The notes: a model not told the origin generated them from the letters alone. Counted from the first letter of the stretch, positions 10,054 to 22,858 are shown. The stretch: 64,000 bases of DNA from Mrakia gelida (GCA_024345305.1 BRON01000009.1:124001-188000), one strand, 5' to 3'. A program made the numbers and translations.

Positions 10054-12386
10054 ATGCATCCTTCGTCCACGGGTCCTTCCGCTCTTGACTCGGATCTCCC
10101 CTCCTACAACACCGACATCCTCGTCATCGTCCCAGACGATCAGATCGAAGGAGAGCTCAAGGAACAAGGTCGAGGATGGGTTCGTTGGCCTTCCACCTTT
10201 CTCTGCCTTCGCTCTTCTGTTCAACTGACGAAAGCCTGGTCCTGCTCGGATCTCAGATCTACAGACACGCTGGGAACTCTATGCTCGGTTCGTATGCTGA
10301 ATCCCTCCTGTAAGAATCTGAAGAAGGAGAGGAGGAGGAACGAGTCGAGTCGAGCTGACCTCAGACGACGCCGCTTCGCAGGTCGAGCCCTCGAAGCAAC
10401 GGCCGGGACAGCTCACTCCTCCGTTTCGAGCATCTCTTGCATCTCTCCGTGGGGAGAGTTAGTCCCGCCTCTCTTGATTTCTGTTGAGAAAAGGAAGAGC
10501 TGACCTCAGTCGCGCGTCGTTCGGTTTTGGCAACAACCCCGTCGTCTTTCCTTGCGTTCGCTTCCGAGATATCGCCATGATGGGACTAGTTGGCGTTACA
10601 GGAGGTGAGCTCGCTCTACATGTAGAGAGGAGGGAATTTGAGACTGACGTTCTTTCCCTCTTCTTCCCTCGACGAGGTCTGTTCGGCGTCGCCCACGCTA
10701 TTGTTGGAGACGCGATCTACGCCGTGCCTTCCGCCTTCTTCTTCACCACCACTGTCGCTGGACAGTTCGCGGTGAGCTCTATCAGCTGGGCTAGGTCGAC
10801 GGGGTCGGGGTCTGAGGCTCTTTTTTCGAGTCGTCGCAGCGAGGCGAGCGAGGCGAGCGAGAGACTGATTGAAGCTGATCGTTGTTCTCTTCTCTCCTTT
10901 TCCAGAACGAGCAAGCCAGCCAGTGGGTCCTCAAGAAGACGGTTGAGAAGACTTTAGATCACGAGATGAAGAGGATCTTGACTACCGACGGTGAGTGTCT
11001 CTTTCCCACGAACGAGTCCGAAACCCGAGCTGATCACGTCGACGCGTTCTTTTCGTCTTTCCTTTCGCAGAGGTCGTTACCCTCGAGATTTCACTCAAGC
11101 ACCACCTCCTCAACCGTCACGCTCAACTCGGATTCTTCAAACCTCCTCTCGACTCTCCCTCAACTCTCACTCATCTTCCCTCGTCGTTCAAAGAAGCTCT
11201 CGCCACGCTCTCGTCCCTCAAACGCGTCCAACAGACCTCCGCCGCTTCTCTCGCAGCCGTCAAAGCCTACTTCGACTGGTCCAAAGGATGGTTCTCGCCT
11301 TACTTGATGGCTAGTCAGAGGACTCCAGCGATTCCGAGGCAGGAGAAACCGACTGCGTGAGTTGGAATCCATTTCGACGACGCGAGGAGGGACGAAGACG
11401 ACGCTGACTCGTTCGACGCGTCTGTCAAACAGGATCATGAGCTACGGTTCTTTCATGCACAGTTTTGATAACAACAGATGTTCGATATATTCAACTGACC
11501 GGCTCTTCACACCTTCCAGGTCCCTTCATCGAAGCAGACTGTTCGTGGCGCATTATTTCCTCCTCCGTCTCCTTGTTCTCGTCCTCCTTCTCCTTTGACC
11601 TTTCCATTCTCCCCTCGTCCTCCAGACCTCTTCGCTCAACACATCGCCGCCTCGACTCCTCAGATCATCCCCTTCTGCGAGCCAGACCCAGGAGTCGACT
11701 GTCACTTCTCGAGGATGTTCGTCGGTTCGTTCGATTTGCTCCTCCTCTTGACCTCTCTTCTTCTTTCCCTTCGCTGACTTTGGTTTCTGGGACTGCGCAG
11801 GTTTCATCGGCATTTCACCCTTCCGAGGAGTATGGAACCAGAGTCGCCGACCCAACGAAGCGAAACTCCTCGTTCACATCGCCAACGGAGTGAGTTGAAA
11901 TCGACGCGTCGCAATCTTTCGTTCTTCTCTCGCTGACCTTCTGCTCCCGCCCCGGTTCATCTTCCTCAGGTCCCAGCCCTAATCCTCCCCGTCCTCCCCG
12001 GCGCACCTCTCACCTCCTGGGACGCCTCTCCTCTCCTCACCCTCCTTCGACTTCCCTACCCCTCGCCCGAATGGTCCTCCCACGTCATATCCATCACCGT
12101 CCTCCTCTGCTCTCTCATCGACTGGGAACACGTCACCCCCCAAGCGGAGAGCACGCGAGAGAGCGTCGAACGAGCCATCGAGCTCGTGTACGACGGAGTA
12201 AGGATGCTTAAAGACGTGCCGGTCGTGAAGAAGAACGTCGACGGGGAGAGGAGCGGAGTGGTGATGCTCAGGTTTGGGAACAGGAGTTTGTTCGCCAAGG
12301 AGTCTCTGGTTGGGAGTGGGTTGAAGAAGTGGGGAAGCAGGAGGAAGAAGGAGGAGGGGAAGGGGGAGGGGGAGGGAGCAGTTTGA
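10054..12386 (+). CDS. Unrecognised 482-aa protein with hydrophobic central segment
   Basis: Twelve phase-consistent exons: 10054-10179, 10257-10287, 10382-10457, 10510-10604, 10677-10771, 10906-10990, 11071-11356, 11433-11461, 11520-11540, 11626-11724, 11801-11889 and 11970-12386. I do not recognise the family. A hydrophobic stretch (MMGLVGVTGGLFGVAHAIVG, then a second short one) near residues 95-140 suggests membrane association; the rest is globular, and the tail is very rich in lysine, glutamate and glycine. Exons of 21, 29 and 31 nt are present. Its last three exons have an inverted, truncated copy at 29.2-29.9 kb. The start is the first Met giving a consistent splice chain. Confidence 0.6.
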
Positions 12387-12668
12387 GTTCAAACTTACGA
12401 AGTTACGTTGACGTTTGAGGATGATCATGACCCGGTGCGAACCGTTTCTTCCTTCTCGTGCCTCCTCTTCAGTCCCAAGCTTCCCGTTTACGAGCATGCT
12501 CACGAAGAGCTCGAAAGGTGGAGAGATGGCAAGAGACAGGGGGGAGGACGACGCCAGGTGTCGAGCTCGCACTCGCGAGCGACGCGAGGACTGAGAATCG
12601 ACTGTCGCGAGATTTGAGAACTTTGAGCGGCCATGCTATTGGTGTCTATCCTTCCGTATAGCACCTGT

Positions 12669-13553
12669 CTAAAGGTCCTCGACGAAGTGGAGGTAGAGTC
12701 TGTGGGATGAAAGAAGGAGGAACACAAGGTCAGCCCTCCGTTTTGTTCGTTTCCAGCTCTTGGGAGTTGAACCTGTCGAAGACGCTGACATCTCTCCCGA
12801 CTTCGGAGAATCGGGAAGCCCTCCTCCCGGTCTCTCCCTCCCTCCCTCCTCCCGACCTCAGGGAACGACCAAAAGCATGCGAGGGAAAGGGAAACGAGAC
12901 TTACCCTCCGATCAATCCCTTGCCTCCGAGCTCCCTGAGAGCCTCAGCCTTTCCGTGAGTCTCGAAAGCGGGGACGCTCTCGTACCTGTCGGGTTCAAGG
13001 TGCGAGCGTGAGCATGAAGGAGGTGAGGTGGGAAGATGGGAGGAGGGCGATGGAGGGAAGGGAAGGGGATCAGTCAGCTCGAGCTCAACCTCCCTTGCCG
13101 TTCCTTCGTTCCTTGAACTGACCTCTCGGTAACCCAGAAGACGTCTCGCTTGTCGGCTTCCCTTCCAACGACGTAGTTAAGGACTCCGGGCTCCTAGCGA
13201 GAGAGAAAGGAAGGGTTGAAGGGGCGGGGAGAGGTCAGCGTGAAAGAAGGGGGAAGGTCGAGGAGATGGGAAGTGGGGGTGGTGAGCTGGAAGGAAACGA
13301 AGGACGAGAGACTTGCCTTGACGGCCTTAGCAGCAGCGATAACGAGAGCGGCAGCGAGCTCATCAGCCTTGCCGGGAAGAGCAGTGATCTGAGAAAAGCG
13401 AAGAGGTCGAGTCAGAGGGAGAAAGGCGAGCGGAGATGAGAGACAGAGCTCAGTGGAAGGAGAGGCGGGAGGAGGGCAGATGCTCACGGTAGCGAGAACG
13501 GTGAAGGGCTTGCCGGAATCGACGATGGCTTGGGGAGCGGCGGGGAGGGACAT
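12669..13553 (-). CDS. Small ABM-domain (antibiotic biosynthesis monooxygenase-like) protein
   Basis: A 106-aa product from exons 13488-13553, 13317-13388, 13123-13193, 12905-12985 and 12669-12699. The order FTVLATITALPGKADEL, then EPGVLNYVVGRE, DVFWVTERYESVPAFETH and a final hydrophobic strand LYLHFVEDL follows the dimeric alpha/beta-barrel ABM fold: a first strand, a helix, a second strand after "EPG", and an H-containing helix. ABM proteins include quinone-forming monooxygenases and haem oxygenases, so the substrate cannot be told. The intron after 13317 begins GCAAGT, a GC-AG intron. The last intron (205 nt) is longer than its neighbours, so the final exon is the least certain. Confidence 0.7.
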
Positions 13554-14055
13554 AGTGAGGAGTAGAAGAAGGGGGTTGTTGAGTGTTTTGGAGGTTGTTA
13601 GGGTTGGGAGGCGAAAGGAAGGCGAGAGATGGCGAAAGGGATGGGCTGAAGAAGGGAAGGTTCGAGCTCACCTCCGTTTTCCCTCCTTCCCTCCCGACGT
13701 CTTCCTTCTTCCGAACAGCTTCTCCGAGGGAACCCCAAAGACGGCGACTGATACCTCCTCCACCTCCTCGACAACTAAAATATTCTCACTTCGCGGCTTT
13801 TGGACGCGAACTTCATACGTCACTCACTCGCTCACTTCGAGACGTCCCTCTCTCTCTCGCGATCGCCTTCGTTCTCTTCCTCTTTTCTTGCCAGCCAGCT
13901 CTCCTCCTCATTTGCTCTCAACCACCAGCATCGAATCACCAAGCAAAGCTTTCTTGCTCCATCTCTCCACCTCTTCGACCGGCCGTCAACCCCACCACAG
14001 CCCTCTCACAACCTCCTCCAACCTTTCAGCCCCACCCGCCCATCTCTTCCTCGCC

Positions 14056-14804
14056 ATGTCTACCTTCCTCTCGAGCGCCAACAACTACTCTCTCTACGCC
14101 ATCCCTGTCGCCTGGGTCGCTTCCCTCGCTCCTCATTTCTACGCCATCAGCAAATTCGATTCCCTGTATAAGAAGGGAGGGAAGAAGTGGGACAACGCGA
14201 GTGAGTTCTGCCCTCGGCTCGATTTCGTCCCTCCGAACGAACGATCGAAAGCTCATTCACCCTCCCTCGCTTTCAGACCCCCGAGGTTTCCTCTCTGCCC
14301 TCGGAAAGAAGGAGAACCTCTCCCCCGACGAGCAGGTTGTCGTTCGAGCCGAGGCTGCTCAGCAGAACGGATTCGAGAACTTGAGCTTCTTCGCCGTCTC
14401 CGTCGTCAGTCCCTCCCTCTCTTTCCTTTCCTTTCCATCTCGCTTCTCGCTCGTCTCTTCCTTCCATGCCCTCAGCTCACGCTCCCTTTCGACTTGATGA
14501 TTGCAGCTCGCCGGAAACTACGCCAAGATCCCCGCCTCGACTCTCAACTCGCTCGCTGCTGGCTACCTCGTTTCCAGGTTCGTTTTCACCTTCGACGCGT
14601 CGTCGCTCTTCTCGTTTTCTCGTCCGCCCCCTTGTCGTTGCTGACTCTCAACGAACTTCCCCTTCCTCCTCCAGGGTCCTCTACACTCTCCTGTACATCA
14701 ACATCTCGGACAACAAGGCCTCCAACCTCCGAACGGGAGCCTTCCTCGCTGGAATCGGAATGTGCTTCACCCTGCTCATCAAGTCCGCCAACATCCTCTA
14801 CTAG
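14056..14804 (+). CDS. MAPEG-family membrane protein
   Basis: A 157-aa product from exons 14056-14200, 14277-14404, 14507-14577 and 14675-14804. The family comprises small four-helix ER or mitochondrial outer-membrane enzymes related to microsomal glutathione transferase and leukotriene synthases. Seen here: an N-terminal helix (YAIPVAWVASLAPHFYAI), the loop NPRGF, a conserved RAEAAQQNGFENLSFFAV motif matching the MAPEG signature "R-x2-x-A-x2-N-x2-E", then two more hydrophobic helices (VLYTLLYINI and FLAGIGMCFTLLIK). Length is normal for the family. Substrate is unknown. Confidence 0.85.
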
Positions 14805-15012
14805 AGTGTCGCTCCCTTGAACCTACTATCTACGTACATCACTGGAACTGCTTTCTATCTCATGACTCTCACGGCTGCTCTCGCTCTCTCTTCTCTCGTT
14901 CTCGCGCCGCGTCTCGTTCGTCTCTCCAGAAGCAGAGCAGCGAATATAGATACACCCAAGGTCAATCTATGGTAAAGGGAAGTAGTCTAGTAAGTAAAGT
15001 CTATTAGTTCGT

Positions 15013-15038
15013 CAAAACACACACACACACGCACACAA
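15013..15038. repeat. CA dinucleotide repeat
   Basis: A short, nearly pure CA run in the spacer between the MAPEG gene and CYS3, likely 3' untranslated sequence. No function is suggested. Confidence 0.8.
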
Positions 15039-15074
15039 GATCTCTCTCTCCCACCTCGTCGAGTCAAAAAAGAT

Positions 15075-17196
15075 CTAAGCAGAAGTGACGGAGACGGCTC
15101 GTCGAATGGCCTGGTCGATATCAGCGACGAGATCCTCGGTGTCCTCGACTCCGACAGAGAGACGGATGAGGTTGGGGGTGATGCCGAGAGCTAGACGAGC
15201 CTCTTCGGGGATACCACTGCGAAGAACGAAGGGTGGGGAGGGGGTCAGCGACGCGAGGGAGGAGGGGAGAGGAGGGAGAAGGGGGACTCACGCGTGGGTC
15301 ATCTTATCGGGAACCTCAGCGAGAGACTCGACTCCACCGAGGGACTCGGCGAGGCAGAAGAGGTGGGAAGCTTGAAGGAACTGGTCGGCTGTGAGTGGAG
15401 ACGAAGGAAAAGGAGAAGGTCAGTTGGGGGTTCGTCAAAGCGAGACGCGTCGAAGGACGTGAACGTACCTTCCTCTCCTCCACCCCTGATCTTGAAGCTG
15501 ACCATCCCACCGAACGGCACTCCAACAGCCTCGTTCCATCCAATCTTCTTGAGATCCCTCCACACCTGAGGGGCGAGTGCGGACTTGGCGAGGTCGTGGG
15601 AAGGGTGGGAGACGAGACCGGGGTAGGTGACGGATTCGACGAGAGGGTGAGTGGAGAGGAAATTGGCGATTCGGAGAGCGGAGAGCCCGTGCTGGAGAGC
15701 TCGGAGGGCGAGGGTCTTGATACCTCGGAGGGTGAGGTAGCAGTCGAAGGGGGAGGGGATGGCTCCGCTGTAGGAGTTGAAGGGAAGCGGAAAGAACAGG
15801 TCAGTTCGAGGTCGCGTGAACGAGTCGAGAAGAGGAGACGACGAGAACGGACCTGGCGTTCTGCAAGAACCTGAGACCCTCGAGAGTCTCCTCACGTCCC
15901 TTCCTGACGATCAAAGCACCCATGATGACATCAGAGTGACCTGTAAAAGGAGAAGGAAAGGAGGAAGGCAGGTCAGACGACAGAAGGTCGACAGGTCGCG
16001 AAAGACGGCAAAGGACGAACCGTTGATGTACTTGGAAATGGAGTGGAGAACGATGTCGGCTCCCTGAGCGATGGGGTTGGAGAAGTAAGGGGAGAGGAAG
16101 GTGTTGTCGACGAGAACTGAACAGAGCAAAAGGAAGGAAGGTGAGCTCTCTCGCTCGACGCGTCGAAGAAGGTCGCGGAAGTCAAGGAAAACCAAACGAA
16201 CCGAGAGGCTTGGAAGGGTGGGAAGCAGCGATCTTGACGAGCTTGGGAACAGAGATGAGTCGGAGGGTGGGGTTGGTAGGGGACTCGATCCAGATCAGCT
16301 GAGAGGGAGGGAATTGGAGAAGAGGTCAGGTCAAATCAAAACTCGCTGGGGAGGAGAGAGAGCGCGCGCGCGCGGAACTCGAGAGAGCTCGGAGAGAGAC
16401 TGAGAGAGCGAACCTTGGTGTTCTCCTGGATGGAGTTGTAGATATCCTCATCCGAGGAAGTCTCGAGGTCGATGAAGGTGGTCTTGAGTCCTTGGGTAGC
16501 CTGTCCGACTCGAGTGAGGTACCTAGCGGTTCCTCCGTACTGACAAATCGAGCAAGACCAACGGAGGGGAGGAAATTGATCAGCTTCCCAGTTTTTCGCC
16601 CGAGTGGAGAGCGGACGAGACTGAGAGTAGAGCACTCACGACGTCGTTTACTGAGAGGATGTGAGCGTTGACTCCGAGGCTCATGACAGCAGCGGCAGTG
16701 GCAGCACTTCCGGAAGCGAAGGCGAGAGCTCCAGCTCCTCCCTCGAGCGAGGCGAGAGAAGTCTCGAGCTGAAGTCGAGTAGGGTTCTGAGATCGAGAGT
16801 ACTGGTAAAGATGGAAAGACGAGAACGAGACAAAGGAGATGGCAAGAGCGAAAGAGGTGATCAGCTCAGTTCCCAGACGATAGGGACGCAAGAAGGAAGG
16901 AGGAGCGAGGCTGAAGGAAAGGGTGAGCTCACCTCGAAACCCTCTGAAATCGCACCATCAAACGCGAGCGTGAGTCAGCATCAAGAGAAGATCTTCTCGC
17001 CAGAGCAAAAAGGTAAGGGACGACATCACTCACTGTGAACACCGACGGACTCCTGCTCGAAGGTGGTAGAGAGCGAGAGAGGAGGAATGACAGCTCCAGT
17101 CTCAGCGGAGGGCGAGTTTCCGACGTGGATGGCTCGAGTCGAGAACTGGAGAGGAGCGATCGTAGGCAGAGAGGCGTCGACTTTGATGGGGCTCAT
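15075..17196 (-). CDS. CYS3: Cystathionine gamma-lyase
   Basis: A 426-aa PLP enzyme of transsulfuration (cystathionine to cysteine, 2-oxobutyrate and ammonia). Ten exons: 17034-17196, 16933-16943, 16640-16801, 16414-16539, 16202-16298, 16021-16116, 15853-15940, 15469-15767, 15292-15388 and 15075-15216. Key blocks are [42 protein letters not shown], and [11 protein letters not shown] with the PLP-binding lysine, then a late [15 protein letters not shown] block ([15 protein letters not shown]). The second exon is only 11 nt and supplies part of KGFE. A cystathionine gamma-synthase is less likely because there is no N-terminal extension. An upstream in-frame Met at about 17269 could add 24 residues. 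Confidence 0.93.
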
Positions 17197-17915
17197 AGCG
17201 GTAGAAGTAAAAGTTGGGTCGGTTGAGGATTGAGAAGTGGAGGAAGTCGTGGTTGGGAGCTCACTCATGAAATCTTGATCATGACCCTCTCCCCTCCCTC
17301 CCCTCCCCTTCCCCTCTTTCCTCCCCTCCTCTTCCCCAGGATAAGACGCCATCGATACCAAAAAATCGACTTCTCCGTTGCCGGGACGTCTCTCTTTTGT
17401 TCCTTTTTCTGACGCTCGAAGGCTCTGGAAACACCAGGAAGAGCTGACTGAAACTCTTCAAGTCGCCATCCATCCCCGTTCGATTCGTGAGCGAGGGAGG
17501 TTCGACGCGTTTGCGTTCCTTCGCTCGCTCTCGTCCTTCCCTCTTTCTTTCGGTTCGCTCGCCCTCTCATCCCCGACAACGTGTTTGGTGCGGCGGCTTC
17601 GATGAGGTGCTGAAGATCTGTTCGAGAGACTTGCTATCTATTCGGAAAGATCAAGAGATCAAGCCTTTCCTCTTCGTTTGGTTCTCCTCGAGAGCTCGAC
17701 GTGCTGACTGATCCGAAAAGACGCGTCGAACGAGAGTCGCTCGAGAGAGAGGATGCCAGCTCGCTGAAGCGTCGACGATGAGAGCGAAATGACGATAATC
17801 GATCTGAGCATACACGAGCGAGGATAGATAAGTACTGAGAAACGACGAGTCCTCCGAACGCAAGCCTGTCTAATACATCCTTCGACGCGTCCCAACGTTC
17901 CTCCTTCGTCTCTCC
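17197..17915. other. Intergenic spacer between CYS3 start and MYND gene stop
   Basis: No coding exon could be supported. It should hold the CYS3 promoter and the 3' end of the MYND gene. Three ACGCGT palindromes lie at about 17507, 17722 and 17884. Confidence 0.5.
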
Positions 17916-19259
17916 TCACCACGACGGAGCGAAGCAGAACCGTTTGTGATCCTTCCATCGGAGTCTCTGGTGAGCTATGAGGGAGTAGACGAGCGAAGAG
18001 AGGGTGAAAGGGAAGAGTTAGCTCGGGAAAGAACGAAAGAAAGCGCGACGTGCGTCGACGAACCTGGGCAGCAGTACCGAACGACCTTGCACTGCGAACA
18101 ACGGGAGAAAGACGAACAGGTCAACCTCTACTTCGTTTGAGAAGATGCGAAAGAAAGGTCACCCACCACCGAACAAGCCAACAAGTCCTTCTTCTGGCAA
18201 GGAACAGCTCCAAACTCGACCTCTGCCTCGTTCGCTGCACACGAGTACCACGTCACGTACCTCCCGCCGCCATGTAGGGATCCCGAGCCGAGTCCGTTCT
18301 AGGGTAGTCGTCCTCGTTGGCCAGGGCGTCGAGCATGTGCAAGGCTACAGCGTAGTCCTCGGGACGTCGAACGCGTTTTTGAATCGATCGAAGACGCGGG
18401 AGGATGGAGAGGAGCTGAGCTCGGAGGGCTTTGGGGAGAGGAGGTGGAGGAGAGTGGGAGAGATCCTTCTGCATGTAGATGGACAAGTTGAGGGAGGTGA
18501 GGGTGTAGATGAGTCCAGGGACGACCTCGATGGCCTTGAAGAGGCGGTCCTAAGACGGAGGGAGAGAGAGAGAGAGAGAGTTCAGAACGAGGGATCGCGA
18601 GGTGGTTGGACCGAAAGAGGACGGGAGCGAGAGAGCTGCAAGAGGAAGAGGAACGAGAAACTCACATCGCTGATCCATTCCGACATCTCGATGATCATCT
18701 CAGCGAGAGAAGTCTCGAAGCTGATGGCCTCGTCCGGTTGCTCGCGGATGAATCGATCCATGTACGGGGAGGTTGAGGCTGCGTTGACGACCGAGGAGAG
18801 CCATGGGTAGAGGCGAGGATCCGTAAACTCAAAGTCGCCGATGGAGTTGGTGTAGAACGTCCTGAGGAGCGAGGGAAGGTAGAGTGCTTGAACTTCGGAC
18901 TTTGGTGAAGAGGAGAAGGAGGGAGGGAAAGGTGGTGATCAGCCGAGTCTGAGCTCATCGAACCTCCTTCCCTTTTCTTCGTCCCGCTTCCCTCAACCAC
19001 TCACAAAGAAGGCCTGTTCACCGAAACGTCCATTAAGGCTGACTTTGCGGTTCTATCAGAAGCGAGGGTAAATAGAAGAAGACGAAGTCAAGGGACGTCC
19101 CGCTCTCTCCCTTGCTTCGTTCGAGGACGAGCTCACCATGTCCATGACCCGTTCAAACTCCTTTTTGGACGGCGGAAGGACGGCAGGAGCATCCATGCCC
19201 GTAGACAGACCCAAGATCTCGCCGAAGACCTTGGCTGAAGGATCCTCTGAAGCTGACAT
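17916..19259 (-). CDS. MYND-type zinc-finger protein
   Basis: A 273-aa product from exons 19137-19259, 19005-19052, 18666-18899, 18261-18549, 18167-18207, 18064-18091 and 17916-17974. The body is helical with no known domain that I can name (FTDPRLYPWLSSVVN, SMEWISD-like and VPGLIYTLTSLNLSIY segments). The C-terminus is a MYND finger: PCQKKDLLACSVCKVVRYCC then HQRLRWKDHKRFC, giving the C-x2-C, YC, H and C ligand pattern and the W..HK..C ending. MYND fingers bind proline-rich peptides. The finger is spread over three tiny exons. The intron between 18261 and 18207 is only 53 nt and its acceptor was chosen by phase. Confidence 0.72.
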
Positions 19260-19585
19260 CGACGAAAGGAGAGGGGAGAGAAGGGCGGAGAGGGAAGAAG
19301 GGAGAGAGAGGATGGACGTCGAGAGCGAAATCGAGCGAGCTCCCTTCTTCTGGCTCTCGACGGCCATCTCGGAGGAATAATCTTTTCGATCATAAACCCC
19401 TAAATCAGAACCTATCAAGGGGCCTTGATCTGGACTCGGTGAGTTTTCCGATCAGCGTTCAGTTCGAGAAGAGCAGGGGACGATCAAAAAAAAAAGGAAG
19501 GACGGTCGAGCTCACCTTCTCCTTCCTTCCTCTCCTTCGTCTTCACCCGCCCTCAGATCCCGCTTTCCGTGTCTACTAGCGCACG
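19260..19585. promoter_or_regulatory. Divergent promoter region
   Basis: 326 bp between the start codons of the minus-strand MYND gene and the plus-strand membrane protein. It contains a pyrimidine-rich tract ahead of 19586 and a run of about ten A at 19488. In-frame upstream Met codons exist for the MYND gene (about 19364 and 19418), so its start may lie inside this stretch. Confidence 0.4.
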
Positions 19586-22500
19586 ATGAGCTTCGGACTC
19601 GTATTACCTCGATTGCTCTGTCGGCCGATATTGAGCAGCTTGAGCGTGAGCTCGACGTCTTTTTCTCTTCTTCCCTCCCCTTCTTCGATCCCGAGCTCAC
19701 CTTTCTCCTCTCCTTCCCTCTTCTTTAGCATCGCCCCTCCCTCTTCTCCCCTCTTATCCCCCGGCGGTCCAACTTTTCAACCTCCTCTTCCATCTCGTTC
19801 CCTCTCAAACCCACGTCGTCGGCGGCCTACCAACCCAAACGAGCTCCTCCTCCTCCAACGAAACCACCACCAGGATCGCTTCCTCCTCCTCCTCCTCGCC
19901 CTTCCCTCTCAGCCGTCAAGGTCAAAAAATACCTCCCAGCCAGACAGGAGTACCGTCTCCTGGAACCCCATCACTACATCCCTCCACCGCCTTACTCCCC
20001 CTCTCACCACGACTCCCTCCGTCTCCTCCTCGCCAAAAACACCATCTCGTCCTCCGAGCGTCTCGAACTCGACTCCCTCGACAACGATCTTCTCGCTCAC
20101 AAACTCGCCGTCGAGGAGAAGCAGATCTCCCAGACTCTCGGGCTCGTGCCTCTTGACGGAACCTTCCAGATCGGAGAGGACCTTCTCGCAGGGCTGGAGA
20201 AGAAGAACCTGTCGGACCCGTCCTGGGTATGGGGAGAGTTTTGCATCCCTCTCCCTGTTCGGGTGGAGGGCAGGAATGGATTCAACTTCAATGGAGTGAC
20301 GGATAATACAAAGGCATACGTTTTCCCTTACGTGATTGTGAGTTTGGATCGTCGAGGCTTGCTCGAGATCGAGGACTGAGTACGCGTCGCGCCAGTCTCT
20401 CATCGCTGACTTTCGACCGTCCGTTCGTTTCCTCGGATCCCTCTTTGCACCAGTTCTTTACAGCAGGGACCTTGTTTTCTTACGCTGCTGCCGCTCAGCT
20501 CACAGAGTACTCGGCCTCAACAACGGTGGGTCCACTTCGTTTTGAACTTTTGTCGGCTCCCTACTCCCTCCTCCCTCGCGCGTGTTCACATGCTTACACC
20601 TCGCTCTCTCCTCGCCCTCCACTACCCCCACTCGTTCTGTTGATCCACAGCCTCCCTCTTACACCGGCTTCTTCGTCGTCACCTCCGTCCTCTCTTTCCT
20701 CGCCTTCGTCCCCTGGTTCGCGTCAGGCTCCCTCCACCGACTTATCCTCCACGTCCCAAACGTCATCGACCTCGCTCCCTTCACCACTTGGACCTCTCTG
20801 AGAGGCGCAGACTCAAGGGCTCTCTTCAACAAAGTCGTAGGCGTGTTGGTCAGCCCTGTAGACTTCATGGTGGTCAGGACGACGGAAAGTCGCCTCGCCT
20901 TGGGAGGACTGGCGGAAGAGATGAGGTGGAAGCCGTTCAAGGCTGGATGTGGAAGGATGTGGTTGGGTATGCTGAGGTGAGTAGGTTTCGTGATATCGTC
21001 GTCATGTTTTGAGAGAGGGAGGAACAAAGGAGTTCGAGAAGAGAATCGAACGCGTCGAAACTGACGGTCTTTTTCTTCTCTGCTCGCTTCTCCGCCTTGT
21101 CTCATTTTCGAAACGACAGTCATCGGGATACTATTCAGTTCTATCGAAGTATCTTCATGCTCTGGATCTCCGGTAAGCTCCTCTCTCTTTTGTTCGTCGC
21201 GACGAGAAGCCGGTTTCGAATCGCGTCGACTTGTCGAGCTGACCTTCTGAACCTCTTCGCGCTTCCCTTTCTCGTTTGCGACCCCGCCCCTATCTTCTCT
21301 CCCAGGATACCTCGCCTACGCATTCTTCAACTCGGATGACAACGCAGGGAAGGAGGGAGCGTTCTCGTATATTCGTGAGCTCGTCTTTCGTCGTCGTCGT
21401 TCTCGCTTCGTTTGTGCGTTTCCGTCCCGCCGCTGACCGGTTGAGCATATGTGCCTTTTGATTCTTCCCTTGTAAACAGGTAGCAAGATTGGAGCCTTCT
21501 TGCCCGAGTATGCTTCGACGGAGGAGAAGAAGGAGACGAACGTCTCGTCGCCTGAGCTCAAATCGACTGGAGTTCACGAGTACCTCGTCTTCATCATCAC
21601 TGGTAAGTTCATCGCCCCTCAACATCTGTCTCGTTTCTCAAAGATGTCATGGTCGGATACTCTTCAAGTTCCACAGCCCTCGTCGCTTCGAGTCACTCCG
21701 TCGAGATCGTCGCGCTCGCGACGAACCCTTTCCTCCTCCTTCTCTTCTTTCTCCCCGGCTGACTCATCTCCCTCCTTCTTGCCTCTCAGCCGGAACCCTC
21801 GCCGCCCTCGTCGCTCAACTTCACCACTCCTTCGTCCTCCTCCCCAAAGCAGCCAATAAACTCCACCCTATCCTCTCCAATCCTTCCTCCATCCGAACTG
21901 CGAACCCTCCTTGGTTCATGGTTCCAGCACCGGAGGTTAGGCAGCAGAAGATCATCTTGGGAGATCGACTAGTGCACATGCTGGGAGTGGATCGAGCGGC
22001 GCTGGGGTTGATGGAACCTGGATTGGCTCTGAGCACGCTGGCGCTGTTGAGTTCCTGTTCGAACGGAGGTGTGAGTCGCTCTTTCCTTCGTTCCCGACTC
22101 TTTCTCTCTTCTCGGTCGATCTTCTTCGCGGTATCTCCTCTCGCAACTTCAACGCGTCGACTGCTCTAATTTTCGCTCTCGTGCTCGCCTCGACCCCAGA
22201 AACTGACGTGTCGCCTCCCCTTCTTCCTCTACCTCGGCCCCCAAACAGCTCTGGATCTTCGGAACCATCCCCGCCATCATCCCCGCTCTCCTCTTCCCTG
22301 CACGATACATCATCCAAGATCTCTCCACCATCAAACGCGACTGGAACACCCCTCGTCGACACTTTGGTGTCGGAGTCGTCTTTGGAATCGTTTATTTCTT
22401 CTTCGGCGTGCGTCTTCCCTTCCCTCGCCTCTTATTTTCTTCTCTTCTTCCTCCAACTCAAGGCTAACCTATCTACTCTTCCGCCCATCTGCTCATGTCT

Positions 22501-22858
22501 TCACAGAGCACCTTCTTCGCCTGGTCCGTCTCTGGACTCGGAGAGGTCGTGATCCCTCCTTTCGATCCCAACGCTCCTCCTGGAGAGGTCAGCTCACCTT
22601 CCCCCTCCCCCTCCTCGATCTCTTCCCCTTATCCTCCTTCTTAAACTGACTATCTTCTCTTTCTTCGTTCGTTCGTCAGCCGGAGAAGAAGCCTGAAGTC
22701 GAGGTCGATCCGACGTGGGAGACTTACATTTTCAACGGCAAGGAGATCAGGTGCGTAGACCCTGCTTTTCCCCCTTTTCTTCTCAACGAGGATCTGACTC
22801 AACTCTTCTTCGTCTTGGTTTGCTGGCGTACAGGATGCCTCCTCGTCGTTCGACCTAG
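19586..22858 (+). CDS. Uncharacterised multi-spanning membrane protein, probably mitochondrial
   Basis: A 658-aa product from 13 phase-consistent exons: 19586-19645, 19729-20337, 20454-20525, 20651-20976, 21120-21172, 21306-21374, 21480-21602, 21644-21691, 21790-22070, 22249-22407, 22507-22587, 22680-22750 and 22834-22858. The N-terminus is rich in R, S and L without acids and contains RRSNFSTSSS, a plausible matrix-targeting presequence. A proline-rich linker follows, then hydrophobic segments around FFTAGTLFSYAAAA, TGFFVVTSVLSFLAFVPWFA, IFGTIPAIIPALLF and GVGVVFGIVYFFFGSTFFAW. I cannot name the family. The acceptor at 21643 and donor at 21691 are the least certain splice sites. Confidence 0.65.
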
